Part shown: in pieces, positions 7,587-16,279 of the stretch
How positions within the stretch are numbered: the stretch's first letter is position 1
Layout of the letters: every line of letters begins with the position of its first letter
DNA from: CAYPUG01 sp964413905
GTDB lineage: Bacteria; Chloroflexota; Anaerolineae; JAADDB01
Direction of reading: 5' to 3'
Assembly (NCBI GenBank): GCA_964413905.1
Contig: CAYPUG010000005.1
Location: 1 to 51,378 of the forward strand
Length of the DNA stretch: 51,378 nt
The notes under the pieces: model-generated
Told to the model about the DNA's origin: nothing
Database searches by the model: none
The model's input: only the letters and a program-made list of their open reading frames with translations
Made by a program: the position numbers and the translations under genes

Positions 7587-8375
7587 GTGGGTGTTCTTGA
7601 TATTAGAAATGTAACAAAACGCTTTGGTGGCTTGGTAGCTGTCAATGATGTCACGATTATCGTTGAACCTCAAACGATTCACAGCATTATTGGGCCGAAC
7701 GGTGCGGGGAAGACTACGCTATTCAATTGTATCACGGGGTTTTATCGGGCAGATGAAGGGGAGATTATTTTCGATGGTGAACCTATTCAGTATCTTCCTC
7801 CCGATGAGATTGCCCGCATGGGCATCGCACGGACCTATCAGAATATCCGTTTGTTTTCCAATCTGACAGTGTTGGAGAACGTATTGGTGGGTATGCACTC
7901 CCACCTTCACTCTTGGTTCATTGAACCTATTCTGGGCTTGCCCAGTTACAAGCGGGAAGAGGCCGAGGCTCGTGAAGAGGCTATGCGCTTGTTGAAGTTC
8001 GTGGAGCTGGAAGACAAGGCGTTCTTCCTGTCCAAGAATCTCCCCTATGGTGAACAACGACGTCTGGAGATTGCCCGTGCCTTAGCATTGAAGCCGAAGG
8101 TCCTGTTGTTGGATGAGCCTACTGCGGGCATGAACCCGCGTGAGACGGAAGAAACGATGGCGCTTATTCGGCGGTTACGCGATGAACGTGGGATCACCAT
8201 TGTTCTCATTGAGCACGATATGAAGGTGGTGATGAACATCTCCGACATCATCAGCGTGTTGGATTACGGGCAAAAGATCGCAGAAGGTACGCCGTTAGAG
8301 ATCCGTACAAACCCGCGCGTGATAGAGGCGTACCTGGGCCGTGGTGCTGCCATGGGGCTGTCGGAAGCAGCCTAG
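7587..8375 (+). CDS. livG: Branched-chain amino-acid ABC ATPase, LivG family
   Basis: 262 residues starting with GTG at 7587, six bases after an AGGAGG site. Walker A GPNGAGKTT at residues 36-44. The signature region reads LPYGEQRRLEIARAL (152-166), the degenerate form usual for LivG. Walker B is VLLLDEP at 172-178, followed by TAGMNP. A C-terminal EAYLGRG matches the LivG tail. It forms the nucleotide-binding pair with the LivF-type protein 40 bases downstream and powers uptake. Confidence 0.94.
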   Translation: MGVLDIRNVTKRFGGLVAVNDVTIIVEPQTIHSIIGPNGAGKTTLFNCITGFYRADEGEIIFDGEPIQYLPPDEIARMGIARTYQNIRLFSNLTVLENVLVGMHSHLHSWFIEPILGLPSYKREEAEAREEAMRLLKFVELEDKAFFLSKNLPYGEQRRLEIARALALKPKVLLLDEPTAGMNPRETEETMALIRRLRDERGITIVLIEHDMKVVMNISDIISVLDYGQKIAEGTPLEIRTNPRVIEAYLGRGAAMGLSEAA

Positions 8376-8415
8376 GGTGTCATCGCTTTGAAATCTCGCA
8401 GAGGAGTGAAGGCCT

Positions 8416-9129
8416 ATGGCTTTCTTTGAGATTGATAACTTGCACGTCTATTATGGATTTATCCACGCGCTCAAAGGGATCTCCCTCTACGTGGAAGAGG
8501 GGGAGATTGTTACGTTGATCGGCGCGAATGGGGCGGGTAAGACCACAACCCTGCGCACGATTAGCGGGCTCCTCCGTCCCAAGGAAGGGGATGTGCGCTT
8601 TAATGGTGAGAGCCTTTTGAAATACCGTCCCCACGAAATCGTAAAATTGGGGATCATTCACGTGCCGGAAGGACGGCGTGTGTTTGCCCGCATGACTGTG
8701 CAAGAGAATTTGGAGATGGGGGCGTACATCCGGGCAGATAAGGACGGAATCGCGGCAGATTTGAAGCGCGTGTTCAAATTATTCCCTCGGTTGGAAGAAC
8801 GACGTAACCAACTCGCGGGTACTTTATCCGGTGGCGAGCAGCAGATGTTGGCTATCGGACGAGCGTTGATGGGCAAGCCAAAGGTATTGCTCATGGATGA
8901 ACCTTCGATGGGATTGGCACCTGTTTTGGTCGAGGAGATTTTCGATACCATCAAGGAGTTGAATGAAACCCAGAACTTGACTATCCTCCTGGTGGAGCAG
9001 AACGCTCATATGGCTTTGCAGATTGCCCATCGTGGATATGTGTTGGAGACGGGGGAAATCACCATCGCGGGGTCTGCTCAGGAATTGGCGAAGAACCCCG
9101 AAGTGCAGAAAGCGTATTTGGGCATGTAA
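8416..9129 (+). CDS. livF: Branched-chain amino-acid ABC ATPase, LivF family
   Basis: 237 residues, ATG at 8416 after GAGGAGTGAAGG. Walker A GANGAGKTT (36-44), signature LSGGEQQ (137-143) and Walker B VLLMDEP (157-163) with the family SMGLAP. The ending VQKAYLGM is typical of LivF. This is the last gene of the importer cluster. No convincing terminator follows; the next feature is an intergenic repeat. Confidence 0.95.
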   Translation: MAFFEIDNLHVYYGFIHALKGISLYVEEGEIVTLIGANGAGKTTTLRTISGLLRPKEGDVRFNGESLLKYRPHEIVKLGIIHVPEGRRVFARMTVQENLEMGAYIRADKDGIAADLKRVFKLFPRLEERRNQLAGTLSGGEQQMLAIGRALMGKPKVLLMDEPSMGLAPVLVEEIFDTIKELNETQNLTILLVEQNAHMALQIAHRGYVLETGEITIAGSAQELAKNPEVQKAYLGM

Positions 9130-9187
9130 CGTTGTCACCGGGCCCTGGACGTTGGCGCATAAATAAGAGAGATACAATTTCCTCTCC

Positions 9188-9362
9188 TTTGACACATCGC
9201 GTTTTATGTGCCTCCACTTTTTCTCGGGCGTCCCGGGAGACTTGCCAAATTTTTGATGTAAGATCATAAAATGATTATGATATGAGAGGGACCCAAATTA
9301 TACGGACTTATACCCTCTCTTTACGAGGAAGTGCATGAAACGCAATGTGTCACTCAATTAGG
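9188..9362. repeat. Dispersed repeat family R, copy 2 (inverted arms)
   Basis: The left arm GACACATCGCGTTTTATG (from 9191) is the reverse complement, with a few mismatches, of the right arm that contains GTGCATGAAACGCAATGTGTC (9331-9352). The right end reads on into CACTCAATTAGG, like copy 3. Between the arms lie smaller nested pairings, including GAGAGGG / CCCTCTC and ATCATAA / TTATGAT. Both ends resemble the right end of the other copies, so this may be two copies head to head with a deleted middle. Confidence 0.5.
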
Positions 9363-9404
9363 TTCATCTCTTTCTTTTGGATTGGATTCATGAGGAAATA
9401 GAAA

Positions 9405-10332
9405 ATGGGGGCTCCAAAACCTTTAAGAAAGCCGAAACCACAAAACCACACTTCAGATGAAATGGAGAGTATCGCCCGGCGCATTTTCTGGGAGGAAGCG
9501 CCGCGCTTGCAACGCGAGATCTACGAGGGCGAAATTAAGAAGCTCCGTGAATCGATGGAAGCGAATTTTTCGCACACCTGGGAGGCTATTGAAAGGCTAA
9601 TAGAGGCCCAACATCGTACTGAGGATCAACTCGCGGCGTTGGCGGAGGCGCAAAAACGGACAGAGGAGCGNNNNNNNNNNNNNNNNNNNNNNNNNNNNNN
9701 NNNNNNNNNNNNNNNNNNNNNNNNNNNNNNNNNNNNNNNNNNNNNNNNNNNNNNNNNNNNNNNNNNNNNNGCTGGACCGGCTGGAGCAGGTTGTTACGGC
9801 GTTGGCGGAGGCGCAGAAGCGGACGGAGGAGCGGCTGGACCGGCTGGAGCAGGTTGTTACGGCGTTGGCGGAGGCGCAGAAGCGGACGCATGAAGAAGTA
9901 CAAGAATTGAAGAAGCATTATCGGACCCTTTCCAACATTATTGGCGCGGATCTAGAAGTTGATGCTGAGGAAGTGCTCTCTTGGGCATTACGCGAACGTG
10001 GATATACCATTTTAGAGCAAGGATTCATTGAAGACACTAACGGCGATGTGGATGTTGTGATGCGGGTCCGAGATCCTGAAGGTAGGGAATATTGGGCTTT
10101 GGTGGAAGCTAAAGCACGCTTACGGCGCAAGGAATATCTCCGGTGGGTACGTCAATTACATGATCCTTCGTATGTGGAGAAGTTGCGCTCTTTGGGCATT
10201 GAGCCGCCTTGGCTAGGGTATGCGTTTGGGTTACGCGTTTACCGGGATGTGTTGGCCATTGCCCCTGAATACGGTGTGGGCATTTTAGATGTACACGGCG
10301 AACGGGTTCAATCTCGTCCTCTCTATCCGTGA
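9405..10332 (+). CDS. Coiled-coil protein with PD-(D/E)XK nuclease-like C-terminus, interrupted by assembly gap
   Basis: The N-terminal part (9405-9670) and C-terminal part (9771-10332) belong to one gene. They fall in different frames only because the run of N has arbitrary length. Order: a charged basic start, a helical segment with IARRIFWEEAPRLQ, then a coiled coil of repeated 21-residue units (RLDRLEQVVTALAEAQKRTEE), then about 140 residues of mixed alpha/beta. The C-terminal domain has GDVDVVMRV followed by WALVEAKARL, i.e. D...ExK as in PD-(D/E)XK nucleases. The layout resembles the DUF3782-type families common in Chloroflexota and cyanobacteria, of unknown function. It stands alone between repeats and is followed by its own terminator. 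True length is unknown because of the gap. Confidence 0.6.
9671..9770. other. Assembly gap (100 N)
   Basis: Exactly 100 N, the usual placeholder for a gap of unknown size. It falls inside a 63-bp tandem repeat, which explains the assembly break. Confidence 0.98.
9771..9895 (+). repeat. 63-bp tandem repeat encoding a coiled coil
   Basis: Two nearly identical 63-bp units (9771-9833 and 9834-9895, the second diverging at its last bases) each encode 21 residues with heptad-like Leu/Val spacing. A diverged partial unit precedes the gap at 9632-9670. The number of units in the genome is unknown. Confidence 0.85.
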
Positions 10333-10366
10333 AAGTACATTTACTGGGTGGAGGCAATGAACATCT

Positions 10367-10410
10367 GCCCTGGGTTGAGCAGCATCTTCCCAATCAACCC
10401 AGGGCTTTAT
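10367..10410 (+). terminator. Intrinsic terminator after the coiled-coil gene
   Basis: Stem GCCCTGGGTTGA (10367-10378) pairs perfectly with TCAACCCAGGGC (10394-10405) and is followed by TTTAT. Confidence 0.85.
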
Positions 10411-10426
10411 TGTAAAGGCGAACGTT

Positions 10427-10522
10427 CCTGATTGACGGACAAAACTTTGCAAATGTCCCATGGCCTAGAAGGAAGTTTCTTTACGCCAAGGTACATGAAG
10501 CGCGATATGTCACTCAATCAGG
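10427..10522. repeat. Dispersed repeat family R, copy 3 (MITE-like)
   Basis: 96 bp bounded by 15-bp inverted ends CCTGATTGACGGACA and TGTCACTCAATCAGG (13 of 15 match). Near the right end is GGTACATGAAGCGCGATATG, the family motif. It carries no coding capacity. I see no clear target-site duplication. Confidence 0.7.
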
Positions 10523-10563
10523 TCAATAGGCTACATATTTTTACATCTTGAGGGGCCGGACCG

Positions 10564-11412
10564 TTGAGTATCATTGATACATGGGAATATTATCTCCATC
10601 ATTACGATGAGGGCTTAGGGCTTGTTTATGAACGATTTGTGTTAAACGACTTTTTGTTGCGCCTCCAAGATCGGTTTGGCATTGGCTCGGTGTTGGAGGC
10701 ACCTTTATTTGGGATGGCCGGTGTATCTGGCATCAACAGTGTGGTCCTGGCGCAACAAGGTTGTCGTGTGACGTTGGTCGATGATCATCCCTTGCGTATA
10801 GGCGGTGTTCGGCGGATATGGCGAGAACTTGCTTTGTCCGCGGACATGGTGTTGATACGTGATTGGGCGCGTCTACCTTTCCCCGACCATGCGTTTGATT
10901 TGACTTGGGAATGGGCCGGGTTGTGGTTCCTCTCCGATCCCGAGGGGCTGTTGCGGGAACTGGTTCGGGTGAGTCGAAAGGTGGTTTTTGTGGCCATGCC
11001 GAATCGATGGCAGGTAGGTTACCTCTTGCGCCGGTACTTCTTGGACAGGGACTTCTTTCAGCACGTCGATGAGTCCTGGGCGGATATGAAACGTGTACGG
11101 CGTGTGTTGGAAGACGCGGGCGTTCGTGTAGTTGAGGCAGGAGTGTTGGATGTGCCACCATGGCCGGATACGGTCATGCCTGCCCGGGAGGTCCTCAAAC
11201 GCTTAGGGATTCGCTCTCAGCGTTTGGAAGCTAGGTTCAGCGGCGAAGGGTGGCATTGGTCTACAATGGATTATTACTTGGGACGTGCCCCGGATCTTTA
11301 TGACCGAGTGATGCGTTATGCCTGGTTGGATAAGGCCCCCTTACCCTGGCGTCTTAAGGCCATTTGGGCTCATCACCGGTATCTTGTAGGACGTGTCGAC
11401 ATTGCTGAGTAA
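10564..11412 (+). CDS. Class I SAM-dependent methyltransferase-like protein
   Basis: 282 residues with a TTG start at 10564 and a weak GAGGGG site. The segment SVLEAPLFGMAGVSGINS (about residues 41-58) sits where the SAM-binding glycine motif is expected but lacks the usual GxGxG. VTLVDDHPLRI follows as the acidic second strand, then LPFPDHAFDLTW at the post-II motif and LLRELVRVSRKVVFVAMPN as motif III. This is the order seen in Methyltransf_11-type enzymes. Substrate is unknown. It has its own terminator and no clear operon partner; the downstream sugar-nucleotide genes point the other way. It could be a non-catalytic relative because the glycine motif is altered. Confidence 0.6.
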   Translation: MSIIDTWEYYLHHYDEGLGLVYERFVLNDFLLRLQDRFGIGSVLEAPLFGMAGVSGINSVVLAQQGCRVTLVDDHPLRIGGVRRIWRELALSADMVLIRDWARLPFPDHAFDLTWEWAGLWFLSDPEGLLRELVRVSRKVVFVAMPNRWQVGYLLRRYFLDRDFFQHVDESWADMKRVRRVLEDAGVRVVEAGVLDVPPWPDTVMPAREVLKRLGIRSQRLEARFSGEGWHWSTMDYYLGRAPDLYDRVMRYAWLDKAPLPWRLKAIWAHHRYLVGRVDIAE

Positions 11413-11446
11413 GCCCAGGAACGTGAATTTTCACGCTCCTGGGCTT
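11411..11446. terminator. Bidirectional terminator between convergent genes
   Basis: AAGCCCAGGA pairs with TCCTGGGCTT around an inner CGTGA/TCACG stem. It overlaps the methyltransferase stop and serves both this gene and the minus-strand phosphomannomutase. Confidence 0.85.
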
Positions 11447-11465
11447 TGCTTTGTATTCCTTACGT

Positions 11466-12905
11466 TCATGCAATGCCTGCTAAGCGTAATCCCTCGTCTA
11501 GTAATGCATCTACTTTGTCTTTGTGGGTCGTCTCGCAGTAGACCCGAATCAAGGGTTCGGTGCCGGAGAAGCGGACGAGCAGCCAACCGCCGTCTTCTAA
11601 AACAAATTTGTAGCCGTCGATGGTCACTTTATCCACGACCTTAAGGCCGGCCAACGTTTCCGGTTGAGCTTCGTCTAAACGCTTTCGGGCTTTCTCTTTC
11701 ACCCAGTTGCTCTCCAAGGGCGTATCGATGCGTTTATAATAGAATTCTGCCCCGACTTCTTCAAAGAGCATCTGTAGAAGTTCCGTGGGCGTTTTCCCCG
11801 TTTGCACCATGAAATCCAACAGGTACAATCCGGCTAAAATGCCGTCACGCTCGGGCACATGACCGCGAAACGCGTACCCGCCCGATTCCTCACCGCCCAG
11901 CATGGCGTTCACTTCCAACATTTTGGGCGCGACGTATTTGAAGCCTACGCCTGTGTGGTAAACGGGAACACCATATTTCTTTCCCAGGATGTCCAGCATC
12001 GAGGTGGTAGATAGGGTTTTCACAATGGGCCCTCGTTCCCCGCGGATCTTGAGGAAATAGAGGGCCAGGAGCCCGTATACCCGCAATTGGTCCACGAATT
12101 GGCCCTTTTCATCACCGAAACCGACCCGGTCCGCGTCGCCATCGGTGATGATGTGCGCGTCTGCCCCAATGCGCTTCGCATACGCAAGACCTGCGTCCAC
12201 GTTTGGCGGAATGGGTTCCGGTCGGCGCATTTCGGGGAAGATGGGATTGCGTTCGCTATGGATCTCGTGAACTTGAGTGCTTCCTCCTTCGAGAATGCGG
12301 GGGAACCACCCCGCTCCGTTGCCCCACATGGGGTCCACGGAGATATTAAGCCCGGCATTTTTGATAGGTTCTACATCAATGAGGTCTTTTAAGTGTTCCA
12401 AGTACGCAGGAGCGGGGTCAAAACGGCGGAGCATGCCGGTGGCTTCAGCAATGGCCGCGGGGACTCGTTTCACATCTCGCATATCGTCGGGAATGCGGGC
12501 TTCGATCTCTCGTAAGCCTTGCGGGTCAATGGCCCCGCCGTGTTCATCCCGCACCTTGAAGCCGTCGTCCGTGGGGGGGTTATGGCTGGCCGTGATGTTT
12601 ACCGCCCCCAGCGCGTTTTTGGCCACCACGCTGTAGGAAATAACCGGCGTGGGTGTCGCGGTTTGGGTGAGCCAGACTGGAATACCATTACCCACCAGGA
12701 CTTCGGCGACGGCTTCCGCGAAGTGCTCTGAACTGAAGCGTCGGTCATATCCTACGACAACGCCGCGGGCGATGTCCTTGGGCTTCAACGTATAGTCGAT
12801 GAGGTATTGGGCAAATCCTTGTGCACACCGACGCACATTGTCGTAGGTGTAATCTTCTCCAATCTTACCCCGCCAACCGTCTGTACCAAATTTAATGTGT
12901 ATCAC
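11466..12905 (-). CDS. Phosphomannomutase/phosphoglucomutase
   Basis: 479 residues. The alpha-D-phosphohexomutase motifs are all present: FGTDGWRG at residues 6-13, the phosphoserine loop TASHNP (105-110, active Ser107), the metal loop DGDADR (255-260), the sugar-specificity loop GEESGG (338-343) and the phosphate-binding RFSGTEP (446-452). The enzyme interconverts hexose 6- and 1-phosphates. Whether it prefers mannose or glucose cannot be told from these motifs. Two GDP-mannose enzymes on the same strand upstream favour a role in supplying mannose 1-phosphate. It is separated from them by 363 bases that hold two inserted repeats, so it may have been in one operon with them before the insertions. 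Confidence 0.92.
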   Translation of the reverse strand: MIHIKFGTDGWRGKIGEDYTYDNVRRCAQGFAQYLIDYTLKPKDIARGVVVGYDRRFSSEHFAEAVAEVLVGNGIPVWLTQTATPTPVISYSVVAKNALGAVNITASHNPPTDDGFKVRDEHGGAIDPQGLREIEARIPDDMRDVKRVPAAIAEATGMLRRFDPAPAYLEHLKDLIDVEPIKNAGLNISVDPMWGNGAGWFPRILEGGSTQVHEIHSERNPIFPEMRRPEPIPPNVDAGLAYAKRIGADAHIITDGDADRVGFGDEKGQFVDQLRVYGLLALYFLKIRGERGPIVKTLSTTSMLDILGKKYGVPVYHTGVGFKYVAPKMLEVNAMLGGEESGGYAFRGHVPERDGILAGLYLLDFMVQTGKTPTELLQMLFEEVGAEFYYKRIDTPLESNWVKEKARKRLDEAQPETLAGLKVVDKVTIDGYKFVLEDGGWLLVRFSGTEPLIRVYCETTHKDKVDALLDEGLRLAGIA

Positions 12906-12955
12906 AGGAGCACCTCCCCTATGTAATAAGGTTCAATTCATCTCGCACATGTGTT

Positions 12956-13102
12956 AGGGCTTTTCAGAGATCTTACACTTAAGGGCAAACGGGTAGGCGA
13001 CGGCAGGGTAGACGACGGCAACGCCGTCGTCTACCCGACGGCCTTACGATGGCTCAACCGCCGATACGGCGCCTTCGCGTGTTAGAACATTGAAAAGTTC
13101 CA
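12956..13102. repeat. Dispersed repeat family B, copy 1
   Basis: 147 bp running from GGGCTTTTCAGAGA to ATTGAAAAGTTCC, i.e. inverted CTTTTCA ends, flanked on both sides by the 10-bp direct repeat CACATGTGTT (12946-12955 and 13103-13112), a possible target-site duplication. Inside is a perfect 14-bp hairpin GGGTAGACGACGGC / GCCGTCGTCTACCC (13006-13036) that could also terminate transcription. The remainder of the 12906-13268 interval is taken by repeat family R copy 4. Confidence 0.6.
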
Positions 13103-13114
13103 CACATGTGTTGA

Positions 13115-13260
13115 CCTGATTAACTGACAAAATTCTGTGCCTGATTGACTGACAAAACTCTGCGAATGCACCTTGACCTAGGAAGAGGAAGGGAAATCCC
13201 ACGAATTTCTACTCCTTCTTTACGCCGAGGTACATGAAACGCGATGTATTCTGGTTGACC
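13115..13260. repeat. Dispersed repeat family R, copy 4
   Basis: Begins with two imperfect 25-bp tandem units (CCTGATTAACTGACAAAATT... and CCTGATTGACTGACAAAACT..., 13115-13139 and 13140-13164). It then aligns almost throughout with the reverse complement of copy 5 (41123-41245), including AGGTACATGAAACGCGATGT near the right end. It abuts family B copy 1. Confidence 0.7.
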
Positions 13261-13268
13261 GTTCTCGG

Positions 13269-14276
13269 TCATGGTATCTTGAAAGCGGGAAAATTGACGG
13301 GTTTTTCCCCACGCATTTCTCGCTGCAGGTTTTCCATATCGGCGTCTACCATAATTTTAACCAGTTCTTCGAAGTTGACTGTGGGCTTCCACCCCAGTTT
13401 GCGTCGGGCTTTGCTGGCATCACCTACCAACAAATCCACCTCTGCAGGGCGGTAAAAGCGCGGGTCTTGCACCACGAAGTCTCGATAATCCAAGCCCAGG
13501 TAGCCAAACGCGATTTCACACAGTTCCCGCACGGAATGGGTCTCCCCGGTTGCGATGACGTAATCCTCCGGTTCCTCTTGTTGGAGCATGAGCCACATGG
13601 CCTGAACGTAGTCGGGTGCGTAGCCCCAATCCCGTCGTGCTTCGAGGTTGCCCAAGCGAAGTTCCTTGGCCAGGCCCAACTTAATCTTGGCCGCTCCATG
13701 GGTTACTTTGTGGGTGACGAATTCCAAGCCACGGCGGGGGCTTTCATGGTTGAACAGGATCCCGGAGACCGCAAAGAGGCCGTAGGATTCTCGATAGTTC
13801 ACGGTGATCCAGTGGCCGTAGACTTTAGCCACGCCGTAGGGACTACGCGGGTAGAAGGGCGTGTTCTCGTTTTGGGGGACCTCTCGCACTTTGCCGAACA
13901 TTTCCGATGAACTGGCCTGATAGAACTTGGCGTCCGGTTTCACCAGGCGAATCGCTTCTAAGATGCGGGTGACCCCCAGGGCCGTGAACTCCCCGGTGAG
14001 CACAGGTTGCTTCCACGAGGTGGGCACAAACGACTGGGCAGCCAGGTTATACACCTCATCCGGCTGGTATTCTTCGATAATAGCCATGAGTGAGGTTTGG
14101 TCTAGCAAGTCCCCTTGGACAATGGTGATTTTATCCTGATAATGGTAGATCCGGTCAAAGTTTACGGTGCTGGTACGGCGTACCATGCCGATGACTTCAT
14201 ATCCCTTTTCCAGGAGGAACTCGGCCAGGTACGAGCCATCTTGCCCTGTCACTCCTGTCACCAATGCTCGCGGCAT
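13269..14276 (-). CDS. gmd: GDP-mannose 4,6-dehydratase
   Basis: 335 residues; ATG preceded by AAGGAGG. An extended short-chain dehydrogenase with the NADP-binding TGVTGQDG at residues 7-14, the catalytic SSSEMFG (122-128) and YGVAK (Tyr147, Lys151), then NHESPRRG, which is characteristic of Gmd. It converts GDP-D-mannose to GDP-4-keto-6-deoxy-D-mannose. It lies 37 bases downstream of the reductase gene in the same operon, so product and next enzyme are encoded together. Confidence 0.96.
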   Translation of the reverse strand: MPRALVTGVTGQDGSYLAEFLLEKGYEVIGMVRRTSTVNFDRIYHYQDKITIVQGDLLDQTSLMAIIEEYQPDEVYNLAAQSFVPTSWKQPVLTGEFTALGVTRILEAIRLVKPDAKFYQASSSEMFGKVREVPQNENTPFYPRSPYGVAKVYGHWITVNYRESYGLFAVSGILFNHESPRRGLEFVTHKVTHGAAKIKLGLAKELRLGNLEARRDWGYAPDYVQAMWLMLQQEEPEDYVIATGETHSVRELCEIAFGYLGLDYRDFVVQDPRFYRPAEVDLLVGDASKARRKLGWKPTVNFEELVKIMVDADMENLQREMRGEKPVNFPAFKIP

Positions 14277-14313
14277 CTCTCACTCCTCCTTGCTGTACGA
14301 GGTGCTTTTTGCT

Positions 14314-15267
14314 TTACTCCCCCTTGCGGATCCGTTGTCGCCAGTCTTCCAGAGTATCTAATACAGACGTTTCAAAGGGGATGATGGGTTCCCAGCCGGT
14401 ATGGGCTCGCAGTTTGCTCGCGTCACAACGCACTTCAGGGATATCTGTAGGACGAAAGCGTTTTGGATCAACCTCTACCCGGATGGGCACTCGGCTGGCC
14501 CTTAAAAGAATGTCCAGAATTTCCCGGATGGCGTGAGCTTCCCCCCGTCCTACGTTATACGCTTCTCCAACGTGTCCTTGCGTTAAAGCCAGATGATAGG
14601 CTCGGGCCACATCGCGCACATCGGTGAAATCCCGCCGTGCACTCAAGTTCCCTACCCGGATAATCGGCTCCTGTAAGCCTGCCTCAATACGGGCGACCTG
14701 GCTGGCAAAGTCCGCACACACGAAACCTTGGCTTTGCCGAGGACCAATGTGATTAAAAGGGCGAACTCGCACCACCGGCAAGTCAAAGGCGAGGGTATAC
14801 TGCAATCCCATCAGGTCCTGGGCGGCCTTAGAGACCCCATAAGGGGTTACGGGTTGGAAGGGATGACTTTCGTCTACAGGCAGACGTACGGGTTTGCCGT
14901 AGGCCTCGTTGGAGCCTACAATGAGCACCCTTGCTCGCTGCTTAGTGGTTACCAGCGCTTCCAGCAGGGAGAGTTGGGCTCGTAAATTGGCTTCATATGT
15001 TTGCCAAGGGTGATGCCAGGATGCGCCTACGCGAGCATCTGCGGCCAGGTGGAAAATCAAATCGGGCCGAATTTCATCAATGATGCGGGTTATAGCCACT
15101 TGATTTGTTAGATCGCATGTAACGAGGTGGATGCGATCTTGCAAGTGGGCCACACGCCACCGAGTGCGACGTACAATCCCCCAGACCTCATGCTCTGTAT
15201 GGGTGATAAGGTAGTCCGCCAGGTGGCTGCCTGCAAACCCGGCTACACCTGTGATGAGAACCCTCAC
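14314..15267 (-). CDS. rmd: GDP-4-keto-6-deoxy-D-mannose reductase (Rmd type)
   Basis: 317 residues with a GTG start at 15267 after AAAGAGGG. NAD(P)-binding TGVAGFAG (6-13), GSNEAYG, and the catalytic YGVSK (Tyr143, Lys147). The run NHIGPRQSQGFVCADFA is typical of GDP-6-deoxy-4-keto-mannose reductases that make GDP-D-rhamnose, rather than of the GDP-fucose synthase WcaG. Together with gmd it provides a two-step route from GDP-mannose to GDP-D-rhamnose for cell-surface glycans. Other NAD-dependent epimerases of this fold cannot be fully excluded. Confidence 0.85.
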   Translation of the reverse strand: MRVLITGVAGFAGSHLADYLITHTEHEVWGIVRRTRWRVAHLQDRIHLVTCDLTNQVAITRIIDEIRPDLIFHLAADARVGASWHHPWQTYEANLRAQLSLLEALVTTKQRARVLIVGSNEAYGKPVRLPVDESHPFQPVTPYGVSKAAQDLMGLQYTLAFDLPVVRVRPFNHIGPRQSQGFVCADFASQVARIEAGLQEPIIRVGNLSARRDFTDVRDVARAYHLALTQGHVGEAYNVGRGEAHAIREILDILLRASRVPIRVEVDPKRFRPTDIPEVRCDASKLRAHTGWEPIIPFETSVLDTLEDWRQRIRKGE

Positions 15268-15580
15268 TGTGCCCTCTTTACTTTTGGGAGTTTGTCAGGT
15301 TGCTGGTCCTGGGCAAAACGTTTGACCGACGGTCCGAGTTGATTGCGGTTTCGCGGGGATGCACCCACACAATCCGTTCTTGTAAGTATATACGGAAGCG
15401 TTTGGTGGGACCAAACGGGGAAAAGCCGTTGTGCCTTTGTCTTCATTGAGAGGGGCACTCAGGGCCCAGTATCCTGTGACGCGTGTTGTTTTTTCTCGTG
15501 GGCGGCATATTTTTACCTCTTTTGATGAAATGATTGTAAAATCCAGGAGAAGCGTCGAATTAAGGGGAGTGAATATACCC
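15268..15580. other. Divergent intergenic region
   Basis: 313 bases between rmd (minus) and the response-regulator gene (plus). It contains the palindrome CGTTTGGTGGGACCAAACG (15399-15417), a possible operator, and an AT-rich stretch with TAAAAT at 15537-15542 that may be the -10 box of the two-component operon. No gene is supported here. Confidence 0.4.
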
Positions 15581-16279
15581 ATGAGCCAACGAATTTTGGT
15601 CGTAGATGACGATAAACAAATTGTGCGTGTCCTAAAAGCATACTTGGAGCAAGAGGGTTTTCGGGTTCTGACCGCGTATGACGGGGAAATGGCGCTTCAT
15701 CTCATACGCAGTGAACGCCCCGATTTGGTGGTTCTGGATTTGATGCTTCCCAAGCGGGATGGGTGGGATATCACCCGCATTATGCGGGCCGATCCAACAT
15801 TGGCTGCGCTTCCTATCATTATGTTAACCGCGCGGGTAGAAGATACCGATAAAATTGTGGGCTTGGAGTTAGGGGCAGATGACTACGTCACCAAGCCTTT
15901 CAACCCGCGAGAGGTGGTGGCCCGCGTGCGGGCTGTTCTCCGGCGAGCCCGGGGAGAAGCGGTCCCGCGGCCAAAGGTTTTGCAAGTAGGGGATGTTCGC
16001 ATGGATTTGGATACCCGGGAGGTGACGGTACGAGGAACGCAGGTGGACCTTACGCCTACGGAGTTTACGTTGCTTGAGACGTTTATGCAAAATCCCGGAC
16101 ATGTGTTTACTCGGATGGAACTCATCGAAAAGGCGCTAGGATACGCGTATGAAGGCATGGAACGGACTATTGACAGTCATATTAAGAACCTCCGTCGTAA
16201 GATTGAACCCGATCCCAAGCATCCTATCTACATCGAAACAGTATATGGGGTGGGATATCGCATGAGGAAGAATCCATGA
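15581..16279 (+). CDS. OmpR/PhoB-family response regulator
   Basis: 232 residues. I chose ATG 15581 with AAGGGGAG upstream; longer in-frame starts would add an unrelated leader. Receiver domain: acidic pocket D9-D11, phosphoacceptor Asp53, Thr83 and Lys105 (DYVTKPFNP). The C-terminal winged helix has LTPTEFTLLETFMQNPG and ends ETVYGVGYRM, typical of the family. It is a DNA-binding regulator controlled by the kinase encoded by the next gene, with which it overlaps by 4 bases. Confidence 0.96.
   Translation: MSQRILVVDDDKQIVRVLKAYLEQEGFRVLTAYDGEMALHLIRSERPDLVVLDLMLPKRDGWDITRIMRADPTLAALPIIMLTARVEDTDKIVGLELGADDYVTKPFNPREVVARVRAVLRRARGEAVPRPKVLQVGDVRMDLDTREVTVRGTQVDLTPTEFTLLETFMQNPGHVFTRMELIEKALGYAYEGMERTIDSHIKNLRRKIEPDPKHPIYIETVYGVGYRMRKNP

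Noticed and set aside
9771..9895. CRISPR-like repeat
   Set aside because: The units are directly adjacent with no spacers and encode a regular coiled coil in one frame.
9405..10332. Two separate genes or a frameshifted pseudogene
   Set aside because: The frame difference arises only from the placeholder length of the N run; both sides carry the same repeat and join as one protein.
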